This document shows positions 17,551 through 26,255 of a stretch of DNA of 64,000 bases, piece after piece; within the stretch, counting starts at the first letter, position 1, and the number at the start of each line of letters is the position of its first letter. Source of the stretch: Campylobacter magnus (GTDB lineage Bacteria > Campylobacterota > Campylobacteria > Campylobacterales > Campylobacteraceae). The translations under genes were made by a program, and so were the position numbers. The stretch spans positions 1-64,000 of the forward strand of contig NZ_JAQSLK010000003.1 of NCBI RefSeq assembly GCF_028649595.1, read 5' to 3'. The notes beneath the pieces were generated by a model. It made no database searches. It saw only the letters and a list, made by a program, of their open reading frames with translations, and was not told the origin of the DNA.

Positions 17551-17772
17551 TTGGAAGCGATTTTAAGAGCATTTTTGGGTAAAAAATATGATATTATGAA
17601 AGTTTTGGCTGATAACGCAGGTGAAAACGGTATTTGCTTGCTTACTATAGCGCAGGTCTGCGAGCTAGCAAAAGCTAGCAAACCCACGGTGATCGCGTGT
17701 TTTAAAGAACTTGAAAGCAAAGGCGTTTTAAAACGCCTTAGCAATGGGTGCTATGAGATAGTAAGGGGCTAA
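17551..17772 (+). CDS. winged helix-turn-helix protein, RepL-like
   Basis: The 73-residue product starts at TTG (weak upstream AAAGGCTGAAA). Residues 28-72 (ICLLTIAQVCELAKASKPTV..., ELESKGVLKRLSNGCYEI) form a typical winged HTH like the C-terminal domain of plasmid RepL proteins, which have chromosomal relatives in Campylobacter. A DNA-binding regulator is likely; its target is unknown. It diverges from xth with only 54 bases between starts. Confidence 0.7.
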   Translation: MEAILRAFLGKKYDIMKVLADNAGENGICLLTIAQVCELAKASKPTVIACFKELESKGVLKRLSNGCYEIVRG

Positions 17773-17908
17773 ATATTTTTTATATAGCTTTGCATGCTAA
17801 CAGCGACGCTTAGCGAGAAAGCCCTATTTTAAATCGCTAATCGCTTTTATTTCAATTTTGCTAGCGCCTAAAATGCGTGGGAATTCCTTATAGTGCGCCA
17901 CAAAAAAG
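17773..17908. other. short gap; possible remnant frame
   Basis: On the minus strand a 26-codon frame (GTG start, AHYKEFPRILGASK...) reads out of the end of the 17909 gene. I cannot show it is translated. It may be a frameshifted remnant of a longer downstream protein. Confidence 0.25.
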
Positions 17909-18130
17909 TCAAAAATCTTTTGTAAGCTCTTTTTCTAGCTCGTCAGTAAGTAGCTCTGAGTCTAGGTATTGAATGCCGTAGCTGCCTTGTTCTATTAGCC
18001 TAGATAAAAAGCTAGTATAATACGCACTCATCGCTGTTTTAAAATCAATATTTTTTCGTTTGACAAGGCTGAAAATGATTTTTTCTTCAAGTCTTTCTTT
18101 GTAAAAATTCTCAAATTCTACTTCGCTCAT
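17909..18130 (-). CDS. small protein in DUF3990 operon (candidate antitoxin)
   Basis: The 73-residue protein ([26 protein letters not shown]...) is helical and acidic at its C terminus ([10 protein letters not shown]). Its ATG overlaps the stop of the DUF3990-type gene by four bases. Small helical proteins of this sort often accompany DUF3990 genes, so it may help neutralise or regulate it. No activity can be deduced directly. Confidence 0.65.
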   Translation of the reverse strand: MSEVEFENFYKERLEEKIIFSLVKRKNIDFKTAMSAYYTSFLSRLIEQGSYGIQYLDSELLTDELEKELTKDF

Positions 18131-18612
18131 AATGCCACCTCAAAACTCTCATCAAACTTCAAACAAAAATCTAGTGCTTTTTGTGATACAAAGGCGATTT
18201 GATCGTATGTTTCATAGACTTTTATTTCTTTTAAGGCTCTGTTTTTGTCCCAAATTTTGTCTTTGTACATATCAACTACTTTAAAGACCTTATCATCAGC
18301 CACTTTACCGATGATGATATCGAAGTTCTCGTATATTTGAGAGCCACTTCTACACTCGCAGACAAAATCAATCCAGCTTTCTAAGTCGCTTGAAAAATCT
18401 AGCACTCTAAAATCATTTGAGCTAAAATCAGCCTGAAAAACACTAACAAAGGCAGTACTTTTAGCGTTTAAAACAGCCTTGCGCTTAGCCCAGCGCAGAG
18501 CTTGTTCTTTTAAGCTAGTGGTGTAAAAGCCTTTGCCAAAGTCCAAATTTCTATTAGAAAAGCCCAGTTTTGGCTCTTTTACAATGATGTCTGAGCCGTG
18601 ATATAAGGTCAT
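18127..18612 (-). CDS. DUF3990 family protein, ADP-ribosyltransferase-like
   Basis: This 161-residue protein starts at the ATG (MTLYHGS) overlapping the upstream stop as ATGA with GGAGC before it; a nine-residue longer frame has no ribosome binding site. The N-terminal LYHGSDIIV, the DFGKGFYTT strand and the [10 protein letters not shown] helix match DUF3990, which I recall as ART-fold (R/H, S/T, Q/E triad). It lies between two small helical proteins, like a toxin in a TA operon. Toxicity is inference. Confidence 0.75.
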   Translation of the reverse strand: MTLYHGSDIIVKEPKLGFSNRNLDFGKGFYTTSLKEQALRWAKRKAVLNAKSTAFVSVFQADFSSNDFRVLDFSSDLESWIDFVCECRSGSQIYENFDIIIGKVADDKVFKVVDMYKDKIWDKNRALKEIKVYETYDQIAFVSQKALDFCLKFDESFEVAL

Positions 18613-18824
18613 ATTTTTGCTCCACGTTTTTCTAGCCAAAGCAAAGCATCGCTAGCTACCACACTAGCATCCATAGAGTGTAACTCATCATAAAAAGGCA
18701 CTAAATATTCATCAATACAGCCACTTTTATCCAAGGCTTTATAAACTTGCGCAGGACTTATTTTTTCAAGCCTAGCGATTTTATGAATTATGTAAATGAT
18801 AAAACTGGCTATATTTGCGTTCAT
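18609..18824 (-). CDS. DUF3791 family protein
   Basis: The 71-residue protein from MNANIASF matches DUF3791 ([42 protein letters not shown]). Upstream in-frame codons to 18887 would run into the neighbouring membrane-protein gene, and a TATAAT at 18844-18849 lies between, so I choose 18824. It is the first gene of the three-gene operon. DUF3791 is regularly next to DUF3990. Confidence 0.72.
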   Translation of the reverse strand: MNANIASFIIYIIHKIARLEKISPAQVYKALDKSGCIDEYLVPFYDELHSMDASVVASDALLWLEKRGAKI

Positions 18825-18843
18825 TGTCAAATTCTTTTTTGAG

Positions 18844-18849
18844 ATTATA
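18844..18849 (-). promoter_or_regulatory. -10 box of the DUF3791-DUF3990 operon
   Basis: TTGTTATAATCTC on the minus strand gives TATAAT 20 bases before the ATG at 18824, leaving a very short leader. Confidence 0.55.
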
Positions 18850-18870
18850 ACAAATTTGCTAGCCAGCAAG

Positions 18871-19320
18871 CTATAAAATAAACGCAAGTTTGGCTAAAAG
18901 CACTACAAAAATGCCTAAAACAAAGGCTATTTCGTGGACATATTTGCTTATAAAGGTGCGTTTTTTAAGCACATAAAAGCAAAAAATAGAACTAAACGCC
19001 GCTAGAAAAATGCTAAGGGCTAAAATCATCTTGATTGTAAGCAGAGTTTGTAGATTTGAGCCAAAAAAGGCTTCATAACCTTGGCTAAACTTAATATATT
19101 TTGTAATCATACCAAAGCCAGTGATAACAAGCACAAGCAAGCAAATAGGCATGATTCTACTAGCCCTTGGGCTAACTACGCTCCAAGTCTTATCCGCCCA
19201 AGCATCGCCCAGGTGTTTGCGCACAAGCCCCAAAAGCACGACATCACAGAATATATAACCTAAAAATATAATCGCACAAAATAGGTGGATTATAAGTAAA
19301 ACTGGATAAACTACTTCCAT
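18871..19320 (-). CDS. CopD-like four-helix membrane protein
   Basis: This 149-residue protein has four predicted transmembrane segments (about 5-27, 54-74, 86-112, 126-148). The first contains IIHLFCAIIFLGYIF with a conserved histidine, as in CopD/DUF2269-type membrane proteins. A loop carries WSVVSPRASRIMP. A copper or haem role is suggested only by this resemblance. TTTCCTTT-type (AAAGGAAAAAA) ribosome binding site precedes the ATG, and the next gene is 9 bases upstream. Confidence 0.6.
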   Translation of the reverse strand: MEVVYPVLLIIHLFCAIIFLGYIFCDVVLLGLVRKHLGDAWADKTWSVVSPRASRIMPICLLVLVITGFGMITKYIKFSQGYEAFFGSNLQTLLTIKMILALSIFLAAFSSIFCFYVLKKRTFISKYVHEIAFVLGIFVVLLAKLAFIL

Positions 19321-19329
19321 TTTTTTCCT

Positions 19330-19716
19330 TTAAATTTTAAAATCAAGCTCAGCGATTCTTAGCACATTCTCCCCAAACTCCACGCTAAAATCACTATCAA
19401 ATTTAAGCACTCTAGCAAGCTTAAATCCTGAGAATTTATTATATAAGACATTATTTTTTATGGTAAGGATTTTTTGCTTTAAGATTTCTTCGTTTACAAG
19501 CGCAGCTGGCAGTAGCGCTAAAAGCGTGTTTTCAATGCTGTAAACAAAGCCAGAGCTATCACTTGCGCTACTAGAATTACACTCAAAACTAGCGCATTTT
19601 TGCCCAGCAATCTCGCAAATTCCACCAAAACTGCCCAAAGCCTCTAAGCCTTCATAGTCCAAAACCAGCTCAGGTGAGCCTATATAATACTCACCGCTTT
19701 TAAATATCTCTTGCAA
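19330..19716 (-). CDS. hypothetical protein (128 aa)
   Basis: The product starts at TTG with TAGGA six bases upstream. Residues include SFGGICEIAGQKCASFECNSSSASDSSGF; no signal peptide or membrane segment is seen. It directly precedes the CopD-like gene, nine bases apart, suggesting one transcript. I recognise no family. Confidence 0.6.
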   Translation of the reverse strand: MQEIFKSGEYYIGSPELVLDYEGLEALGSFGGICEIAGQKCASFECNSSSASDSSGFVYSIENTLLALLPAALVNEEILKQKILTIKNNVLYNKFSGFKLARVLKFDSDFSVEFGENVLRIAELDFKI

Positions 19717-19811
19717 AATAAATCCTAAAAATAAAAAAGTACTAGGGAATTCTAGAATTCCTAGTGCTTTAAAATTACACCTTTGCTAAAAGATTAGGAA
19801 TTCTAGAATTC

Positions 19812-21149
19812 CTAATGCTTAGCTAGGTAGTTTGTATCAAAGTGGTTGTTTATAAAATCAGGATTTTTCATCATATTTAGATGAAAATCTCTGGTAGTTT
19901 TTATCCCACCTACGATTAACTGAGAAAGTGCTACCTCCATTTTTTTAATAGCGTGATTTCTATCTTTTGCGTGTACTATTAGCTTGCCTATCATGCTATC
20001 ATAAAATGGCGGCACGCTATATCCGCTATAAACATGGCTATCCATACGCACGCCGATTCCACCTGGAGCTGTGTATTTAGTGATTTTGCCAGGATTTGGA
20101 GTAAAGCTCTTTGGATCTTCTGCTGTTATGCGGCACTCTATTGCGTGGCCGTTAAAGCTAATTTCATCTTGGCTCATTAGCTTTTCACCCTGCGCGATCC
20201 TTATCATCCACTCAACTAGATCAAGCCCTGAGCGCATTTCGCTAACTGTATGCTCTACTTGAAGGCGAGTGTTCATCTCAATGAAATAAAACTTCTTATC
20301 CCTGCTATCGTATAAAAACTCAAAAGTCCCCGCCCCGCAGTAGCCAATGGCCTTTGCAGCTCTAACGCCAGTTTCAAGCAGCTCTTTTCTAGTTGCATCA
20401 TCTAAGGCTATTGCTGGGCTTTCTTCTATTAGCTTTTGGTGGCGGCGCTGCATAGAGCAGTCTCTTTCGCCTATATGAACGACATTTCCGTGCTCGTCGC
20501 CTAGGACTTGGACTTCTATGTGGCGTGGATTTACGATGTATTTTTCCATATACATTGTCCCATCGCCAAAGGCACTCATAGCCTCACTTTGTGCTGACCA
20601 AAATAGCTTTTCTATATCAGCCTCGCTCTCTACTACACGCATTCCACGGCCACCGCCGCCAGCAGCTGCTTTTATGATGACTGGGTAGCCAATTTCACTA
20701 GCTAGCTTTTTAGCATGCTCAGCATCTGGCACTTCGCCATCGCTACCAGGCACTACCGGAATTCCAGCTCTCATCATGATTTGCTTTGCCTTGCTTTTAT
20801 CGCTCATCAAAGCCATATTTTCAGGGCTTGGGCCTATGAATTTTATATTATGTTTTGCGCAGATTTCAACGAAGTTTTGGTTTTCACTTAAAAAGCCATA
20901 TCCTGGGAAAATCGCATCCACGCCTGCTATCTCAGCTGCTGTTATGATAGCTGGTATGTTTAGATAGCTATCGCTGCTTCTAGCCTCGCCTATACAAATA
21001 CTTGCGTCTGCGTAGCGAAGATATAGCGCATCACTATCAGCAGTGCTGTGAACTACTACTGCTTCTTTGCCCATTTCTTGGATTGTGCGAAGTGCGCGAA
21101 GTGCGATTTCTCCACGATTTGCTATTAGTATTCTTTTGATTTCTTTCAT
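19812..21149 (-). CDS. accC: acetyl-CoA carboxylase, biotin carboxylase subunit
   Basis: This 445-residue ATP-grasp enzyme carboxylates biotin on AccB. Motifs are IKRILIANRGEIALRALR, AAAGGGGRGMRVV, ECRITAEDP and EMNTRLQVEHTVSEM. The ATG at 21149 has AAGGCATTTT before it; a longer frame by seven residues is less likely. It is co-transcribed with accB, 44 bases upstream. accD is at 32507 and accA is not in the window. Confidence 0.95.
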   Translation of the reverse strand: MKEIKRILIANRGEIALRALRTIQEMGKEAVVVHSTADSDALYLRYADASICIGEARSSDSYLNIPAIITAAEIAGVDAIFPGYGFLSENQNFVEICAKHNIKFIGPSPENMALMSDKSKAKQIMMRAGIPVVPGSDGEVPDAEHAKKLASEIGYPVIIKAAAGGGGRGMRVVESEADIEKLFWSAQSEAMSAFGDGTMYMEKYIVNPRHIEVQVLGDEHGNVVHIGERDCSMQRRHQKLIEESPAIALDDATRKELLETGVRAAKAIGYCGAGTFEFLYDSRDKKFYFIEMNTRLQVEHTVSEMRSGLDLVEWMIRIAQGEKLMSQDEISFNGHAIECRITAEDPKSFTPNPGKITKYTAPGGIGVRMDSHVYSGYSVPPFYDSMIGKLIVHAKDRNHAIKKMEVALSQLIVGGIKTTRDFHLNMMKNPDFINNHFDTNYLAKH

Positions 21150-21193
21150 AAAATGCCTTATTATTTCCAAAATTAAACTTTTGGAATTCCTTT

Positions 21194-21652
21194 TTATAGT
21201 TTCTCTACTTCGTAGATCGCCATGCCATATTCTACCGGCTGACCATCATCGACAAGTACTTTTACGATACGACAGTCAAACTCTGCTTCTATTTCGTTCA
21301 TGATTTTCATAGCTTCTATGATACCCACACACTCGCCTTTTCGTACGCTTTGACCCACGCTTACAAAAGGACTTGCACCTGGGCTTGGGGCTTTATAAAA
21401 AGTTCCTACCATAGGCGAGTTTATAGTATCTCCGGCTGCGGTTTTGTTTGTGGCTGGTTTTTCGCTTAGCACTACATTTACTGATGGTGTTGGAGTGCAG
21501 GCTGGTGCTGGCGCACTTATGACAGCATTTGCGCAAGCTGCGTCTTCTTTTTTGATTTCAAGTTCGAAGTCTTTGTCTTTGATTTTTAGGCGATTTATGC
21601 TTGCTTTTTCATCCAAAAAGCTTATTAAATCTTTGATTTCTTCATGTGTCAT
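21194..21652 (-). CDS. accB: biotin carboxyl carrier protein AccB
   Basis: This 152-residue protein has an N-terminal helical domain, an Ala/Pro-rich linker (SAPAPACTPTPS) and a C-terminal biotinyl domain with the biotinylation site EAMKIMNEIE. It hands carboxyl groups between AccC and AccA/D. Length is normal. Confidence 0.95.
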   Translation of the reverse strand: MTHEEIKDLISFLDEKASINRLKIKDKDFELEIKKEDAACANAVISAPAPACTPTPSVNVVLSEKPATNKTAAGDTINSPMVGTFYKAPSPGASPFVSVGQSVRKGECVGIIEAMKIMNEIEAEFDCRIVKVLVDDGQPVEYGMAIYEVEKL

Positions 21653-21697
21653 ACAAACTCCTTTGAAAGTGAAGTTAGCATTGTATCACAAATTTGC

Positions 21698-21703
21698 TAT
21701 AAT
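21698..21703 (+). promoter_or_regulatory. -10 box of dcd
   Basis: AATTTGCTATAATTTCGC gives a perfect TATAAT 30 bases before the dcd ATG, with a T-rich context upstream. Confidence 0.65.
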
Positions 21704-21733
21704 TTCGCAAAATTTTGATTTAAGGACAAAATA

Positions 21734-22294
21734 ATGGGACTAAAAAGCGATAAATGGATAAAAGAGCAAAGCTTGAAAAACAAAATGATTGAGCCTTTTT
21801 GCGAGCAAAATGTAGGTCGTGGCGTGGTAAGCTATGGGCTTTCAAGCTATGGCTATGATATACGCGTAGCTGATGAGTTTATGATATTTACAAATATCGG
21901 TGGCACCGTGGTTGATCCAAAAAATTTTGATGAAAAAAATGTAGTAAACTTTAAAGGCGACATTTGTATCGTGCCACCAAACTCATTTGCGCTAGCTCGC
22001 ACGGTGGAGTATTTTCGCATGCCAAAGAACGCGTTAGCAATCTGCCTTGGCAAAAGCACCTACGCAAGATGCGGAATAATCGTAAATGTAACGCCTTTTG
22101 AGCCTGGATTTGAGGGGCATATAACGATTGAGATTTCAAACACTACGCCACTGCCTGCTAAAATCTACGCAAACGAGGGCATTGCGCAGGTTTTATTTTT
22201 AGAAGGCGACGAGCTTTGCCAGACGAGTTATGCGGATAAAAAGGGAAAATATCAGGGGCAAGAGGGGATTACCTTGCCGCGAATTTTGCGCTAA
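21734..22294 (+). CDS. dcd: dCTP deaminase
   Basis: This 186-residue protein converts dCTP to dUTP. Signature segments are [31 protein letters not shown] and [14 protein letters not shown] (catalytic Glu). AAGGACAAAATA precedes the ATG. It is monocistronic and followed by structured element B. Confidence 0.95.
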   Translation: MGLKSDKWIKEQSLKNKMIEPFCEQNVGRGVVSYGLSSYGYDIRVADEFMIFTNIGGTVVDPKNFDEKNVVNFKGDICIVPPNSFALARTVEYFRMPKNALAICLGKSTYARCGIIVNVTPFEPGFEGHITIEISNTTPLPAKIYANEGIAQVLFLEGDELCQTSYADKKGKYQGQEGITLPRILR

Positions 22295-22301
22295 GTTTTG
22301 T

Positions 22302-22427
22302 GGCAATTCGTCTCGCACGCCTACTGCGACGAAAGTTCGCTCGTGCTTCGCTCAATGAACCTTATGTTCTATTTACGCTCGCACTCGCTCACTTTCGCCA
22401 CATTAGACGCACGATACTAGAATTGCC
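22302..22427 (-). ncRNA. structured repeat element B
   Basis: Outer arms GGCAATTC (22302-22309) and GAATTGCC (22420-22427) pair perfectly and differ from A and C. Inside are the invariant collar GTCTCGCA/GCACGATACTA, the joint TACTGCGACGAAAG opposite CTTTCGCCACATTAG, and the apical hairpin TGAACCTTATGTTCTA. Strand is inferred from the wobble bias in its relatives. It lies just after dcd and opposite to it. Confidence 0.55.
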
Positions 22428-22439
22428 GTTTAGCTAAAA

Positions 22440-22540
22440 AATTTGTAGGGAATTCTAAAATTCCCTGGGAATTCTAAAATTCGCTAGAGAATTCCAAATT
22501 TCACAGGGAATTCTAAAATTCCTAGGAATTCTAGATTCGC
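22440..22540. repeat. decayed palindrome tandem
   Basis: Four or five GGGAATTCTAAAATTCC-type copies lie head to tail between elements B and F. No gene is seen. Confidence 0.7.
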
Positions 22541-22560
22541 GACAGCGGCAATAAAAACAA

Positions 22561-22752
22561 GGCTCCAAGATTGCGCGTTTAGTGTGGCAAAAGCACAGCG
22601 CAGACTAGCCGTGGAGAGCCGTTCACGGCAGTGATTTAAAATTTTTCGTGCCGATTTTTCAAGCAATAGCGCAGAAAAACGGTGCGAAAAATTTTAAAAG
22701 GCGATGGGCTGTCAAGCTGTGATTTTGTCGCAATAAATGCGCAAGCTGAGCC
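22561..22752 (+). ncRNA. structured repeat element F
   Basis: This roughly 190-base element has collar GGCTCCAAGATTGCG opposite CGCAAGCTGAGCC, joint TAGTGTGGCAAAAG opposite GATTTTGTCGCAATA, a CCGTG/CACGG side hairpin, and a long AAAATTTTTCGTGCCG arm tipped by ATTTTTCAAGC/GCGCAGAAAAA. On the plus strand two helix mismatches become G-U wobbles. It shares its collar and tip with E and its joint with A-D. It ends 33 bases before the pseC ATG, on the pseC strand. Confidence 0.55.
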
Positions 22753-22785
22753 AGCCTATAAAAACAAATATAAAAAAGGAAAATT

Positions 22786-23931
22786 ATGAGTTTTTTACCT
22801 TACAGCCGTCAGGATATAAATGACAGCGACATCGCTGCTGTAATCACAGCCTTAAAAGGCGATGTAATCACCGGTGGGCATTATGTAAGCGACTTTGAAA
22901 ACGCACTTTGTGCCTACAGCGGCGCAAAACACGCAGTAGTGATGAACTCAGCGACATCTGCGCTTCATTGCGCCTATCTTGCCTTAGGGCTTGGCGCAGG
23001 GGACGAGCTGCTAACCACACCTATAACCTTTGCGGCTACGGCAAATGCAGCCCTTATGTGTGGGGCTGATGTGCGCTGGGCGGATGTGAGCTTGGAGAGT
23101 GGAAATATCGATGTTAAGAGCATCAAAGAGCGTATTGGCCCACGCACGAAAATCATCGCCCCAGTAGATCTTGGCGGAAATCCTGTGGATATGGAGGCTA
23201 TCTGCGAGCTAGCCCATGCAAAGGGCATAAAGGTCGTAGATGATGCTAGCCACGCACTTGGCAGCAGTTTTGCTGATGGCAGAAAAATCGGTTCGGCTCT
23301 TTTAGCAGATAATAAAAATGGCGCAGACGCTACTATTATGAGCTTTCATGCTATTAAGCCTATTACTACAATCGAGGGTGGCGCAGTGCTAACTAACGAC
23401 GATGAAATAGCTAAAAAATGTAAACTTTTGCGTTCTCACGGTATAAGCAAAACAGAGCTTTGGGATAGCGATATGAGCATGCTTGGCTTTAACTACCGAC
23501 TTAGCGATGTGGCTTGTGCCTTAGGGCTTTCGCAGCTTGCTCGCCTTGATGAGTTTGTGAAAATTCGGGGTGAAATTGCTAGCGTTTATGATGAGTTTTT
23601 TGCTAGCTGTAAGTGGGCAAAAAATGTGAAAATTCCTAGTGGCATAACAAGCTCTAGGCATTTGTATATCGTGCTTTTGTGTGATAATCTAGCCAAAAAT
23701 AAAGCGCAGATTTTCTCAGAACTTCACAGCCAAAATATCGGCGTTCAGGTTCACTACAAGCCTACTTATAGCTTTGATTTTTATAGGCAAAAGTATGGAG
23801 ATATTTCACTGCCAAATGCTGAGCTTTTCTACGCAAAAGAACTAAGCTTGCCTTGCCAACAAAAAATGAGCGTAAAGGACGCAGAACTCGTGCTTGAAAA
23901 ACTTTGTGAAATTGTGGAGAAATATTTGTGA
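22786..23931 (+). CDS. pseC: UDP-4-amino sugar transaminase PseC (pseudaminic acid pathway)
   Basis: This 381-residue PLP enzyme aminates the 4-keto intermediate of pseudaminic acid synthesis, the sugar that glycosylates Campylobacter flagellin. Recognisable parts are MSFLPYSRQDINDSD, GDVITGG, SATSALHCAYLALGLG and FHAIKPITTIEGGA (PLP lysine). Other pse genes are not nearby. GGAAAATT precedes the ATG. Confidence 0.93.
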   Translation: MSFLPYSRQDINDSDIAAVITALKGDVITGGHYVSDFENALCAYSGAKHAVVMNSATSALHCAYLALGLGAGDELLTTPITFAATANAALMCGADVRWADVSLESGNIDVKSIKERIGPRTKIIAPVDLGGNPVDMEAICELAHAKGIKVVDDASHALGSSFADGRKIGSALLADNKNGADATIMSFHAIKPITTIEGGAVLTNDDEIAKKCKLLRSHGISKTELWDSDMSMLGFNYRLSDVACALGLSQLARLDEFVKIRGEIASVYDEFFASCKWAKNVKIPSGITSSRHLYIVLLCDNLAKNKAQIFSELHSQNIGVQVHYKPTYSFDFYRQKYGDISLPNAELFYAKELSLPCQQKMSVKDAELVLEKLCEIVEKYL

Positions 23932-24148
23932 TTTTATTTAGGAATTTTAGAATTCTCGTCATTGAGGGGTGAAGCGAAGCAATCTCTAGGAATTCTAAAT
24001 TTATTTTAGGAATTCTAAATTTTACTTAAAAGAAACCCCCTAACCCCCAGAAATCTAGAATTCCTAGATTGCTCCCTCTGCTTTGCTCCCTCGCAATGAC
24101 GCAGGGAATTCTAGATTTAGCACTGGGAATTCTAGAATTCCTAAAAAC
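23932..24148. repeat. mixed repeat block
   Basis: Palindrome copies flank a GTCATTGAGGGG...GCAATCTC element (about 23958-23983), the motif ACCCCCTAACCCCC (24035-24048) and an inverted GATTGCTCCC...GCAATGAC element (about 24067-24100). The copies face each other between the convergent pseC and pyrB. Confidence 0.78.
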
Positions 24149-25072
24149 CTAGCTCTGCGCTAGCATAGAAAATACAGCCATTCTCATAGCCACGCCATTT
24201 TGCGTTTGTTCTAGCACGAGTGAGCGAGAGTCCATCACCTCACTACTCATCTCCACGCCACGATTAACCGGCCCTGGATGAAGCACTAGCGCATGTGGCG
24301 GCAAAAACTCTATATTGCTAGCATTTAGCCCAAAGTATTTAGCATATTCATTTGGCAGCGGCACTTCATCCTCGCTACGCTCAAGCTGTATTCTTAGCAT
24401 TATTACAGCATCTGCGTCATTTAGTGCTTCTTTTATATTTTTAGCTCTTTTAGAGCCAAAGACCTCTGCGTATCTCAGGCACTGCGGCGGCCCAAATAGC
24501 GTAATCTGGGCACCCAAAGTCTGCAGCGCATAAATATTTGATCTAGCCACACGGGAGTGAAAAATATCACCTATAATGCTGATTTTTTTGCCACTAATGC
24601 TCTCAAAGCCAGCTATAGCGTCACCTGCGCCAAAATGCTCGCTCATAGTAAAAATATCAAGTAAAGCTTGCGTAGGATGCTCGTTACAGCCATCGCCTGC
24701 GTTTATTACATGGGCTTTTGAGCGCTGCGCTACAAACTTTGCAGCACCGCTTTTTTGATGGCGGATCACAAAAAAGTCATTTTGCATAGCCTCTAAGTTT
24801 TTTATAGTATCAAGCAGGCTCTCACCCTTTGCTGCACTTGAGATAGCAGGGCTTAGGCTCGTGCTATCGCAGCCTAGACGCTTGGCTGAGAGCTCAAAGC
24901 TCATGCGAGTTCTAGTAGAGTTTTCAAAAAACGCTTGAATCACGCTTTTTCCAGCTAATTTATCCTCGTGCCTAGCTTCACTTGCATTTAGTTCTTTAAA
25001 GTGCTTTGCTTGCGCTATAAGTGCCTTAAAATCGTCTTTTAAGAGATCTTTGGTAGAGATTAAGTCTTTCAT
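24149..25072 (-). CDS. pyrB: aspartate carbamoyltransferase catalytic subunit
   Basis: This 307-residue enzyme makes carbamoyl-aspartate in pyrimidine synthesis. Motifs are FFENSTRTRMSFE (carbamoyl phosphate), DGCNEHPTQALLD and LHPGPVNRGVE. No pyrI follows. It is divergent from prs, with about 115 bases between the starts. pyrC lies separately at 46447. Confidence 0.95.
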   Translation of the reverse strand: MKDLISTKDLLKDDFKALIAQAKHFKELNASEARHEDKLAGKSVIQAFFENSTRTRMSFELSAKRLGCDSTSLSPAISSAAKGESLLDTIKNLEAMQNDFFVIRHQKSGAAKFVAQRSKAHVINAGDGCNEHPTQALLDIFTMSEHFGAGDAIAGFESISGKKISIIGDIFHSRVARSNIYALQTLGAQITLFGPPQCLRYAEVFGSKRAKNIKEALNDADAVIMLRIQLERSEDEVPLPNEYAKYFGLNASNIEFLPPHALVLHPGPVNRGVEMSSEVMDSRSLVLEQTQNGVAMRMAVFSMLAQS

Positions 25073-25186
25073 TTTATTTCCTAAAAATTTTCAGGCGATT
25101 TTAGCAAAAAATAGCTTAGAATTTAAGTAAATTTCTAGCAATTTTTGCTAAAATACCGACAAAAATTCTTACAAAAAAGGTAAACA

Positions 25187-26116
25187 ATGCGTGGTTACAA
25201 AGTATTTTCTGGCACGGCAAATCAAGAACTTTCTCGCCAAATAGCAAAATATCTAGGAATTCCACTAAGCGAGGCTAGTATAAAACGCTTTAGCGATGGT
25301 GAAATCAGCATCCAAATCGGCGAGAGCGTGCGTGGCAAGGATGTTTTTATCATCCAGCCAACCTGTGCGCCAACTGATACAAATCTCATGGAGCTACTCA
25401 TCCTAACAGACGCTCTAAAAAGAAGCTCTGCTAGCACGGTGACGGCTGTTATCCCATACTTTGGCTACGCAAGGCAAGACCGCAAAGCAGCACCAAGAGT
25501 GCCAATTACTGCCAAGCTTGTAGCAAATATGATTGAAACTGCTGGCATTGATAGAGTAGTTACTATGGATCTTCACGCTGGGCAGATTCAAGGTTTTTTT
25601 GATATTCCAGTGGACAATCTTTATGGCACTATTACCTTCATAAACTACCTAAAAAACAAGCATCTCTCAAATCCTATCGTAGCAAGCCCTGATGTAGGTG
25701 GCGTAGCTCGTGCTAGAAGCCTAGCAAAGCAGCTAAATCTAGACCTTGCTATCATTGACAAACGCCGTGAAAAAGCAAATGAAAGCGAAGTTATGAATGT
25801 AATCGGCGATGTAAATGGCAAAGATGTGATTTTAATCGATGATATGGTAGATACTGCTGGCACTTTGATCAAGGCTGCGGCTGCCTTTAAAGAACGAGGG
25901 GCGACTAGCGTAACTGCCTTTTGTACTCATCCGGTGCTAAGTGGCCCAGCATACGAGCGCATCGCAGCAGGAGCGATTGACGAGCTAGTAGTAACTGATA
26001 CAATCCCGCTAAAAGAGCAAAACGAGCATATAAAGGTAATTAGCGTAGCGCCGCTGTTTGCTGAGGTGATACGTAGGGTTTATCATGATGAGAGTGTAAA
26101 TAATCTTTTTATGTAG
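25187..26116 (+). CDS. prs: ribose-phosphate pyrophosphokinase
   Basis: This 309-residue enzyme makes PRPP from ribose-5-phosphate and ATP. It has SGTANQELSRQIAKYLG, RQDRKAAPRVPITAK, DLHAGQIQGFFDIPVDNLY and the PRPP loop LIDDMVDTAGTLIKAA. TAAAAT at 25149-25154 is a likely -10. Element C follows the stop within eight bases. Confidence 0.96.
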   Translation: MRGYKVFSGTANQELSRQIAKYLGIPLSEASIKRFSDGEISIQIGESVRGKDVFIIQPTCAPTDTNLMELLILTDALKRSSASTVTAVIPYFGYARQDRKAAPRVPITAKLVANMIETAGIDRVVTMDLHAGQIQGFFDIPVDNLYGTITFINYLKNKHLSNPIVASPDVGGVARARSLAKQLNLDLAIIDKRREKANESEVMNVIGDVNGKDVILIDDMVDTAGTLIKAAAAFKERGATSVTAFCTHPVLSGPAYERIAAGAIDELVVTDTIPLKEQNEHIKVISVAPLFAEVIRRVYHDESVNNLFM

Positions 26117-26123
26117 CGATTGT

Positions 26124-26255
26124 AGCGATTCGTCTCGCAGCACTATTGCACCAAAATCCTGCGGAAATGCGCACGGCTCGGTGAACTTTATGTTCTACCC
26201 ATGCCATGTGCACCGCAGGCTTTTAGCACACTAGCACCACGATACTAGAATCGCT
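26124..26255 (-). ncRNA. structured repeat element C
   Basis: Outer arms AGCGATTC (26124-26131) and GAATCGCT (26248-26255) pair perfectly. The collar is GTCTCGCA/CACGATACTAG, the joint TATTGCACCAAAATC opposite GCTTTTAGCACACTA. A CCTGCGG/CCGCAGG arm and a TGCGCACGGC/GCCATGTGCA arm lead to the tip TGAACTTTATGTTCTA. It has all motifs of B plus perfect-arm differences, the best evidence for covariation. Strand is a family inference; this copy itself is neutral. Confidence 0.55.

Noticed and set aside
17773-17908. Fourth gene of the DUF3990 operon
   Set aside because: Only 26 codons from a GTG with no clear ribosome binding site; kept as a weak remnant only.
22561-22785. Riboswitch controlling pseC
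   Set aside because: Element F lies on the pseC strand, but its relatives lie after or opposite genes of unrelated pathways, so ligand control is not supported.
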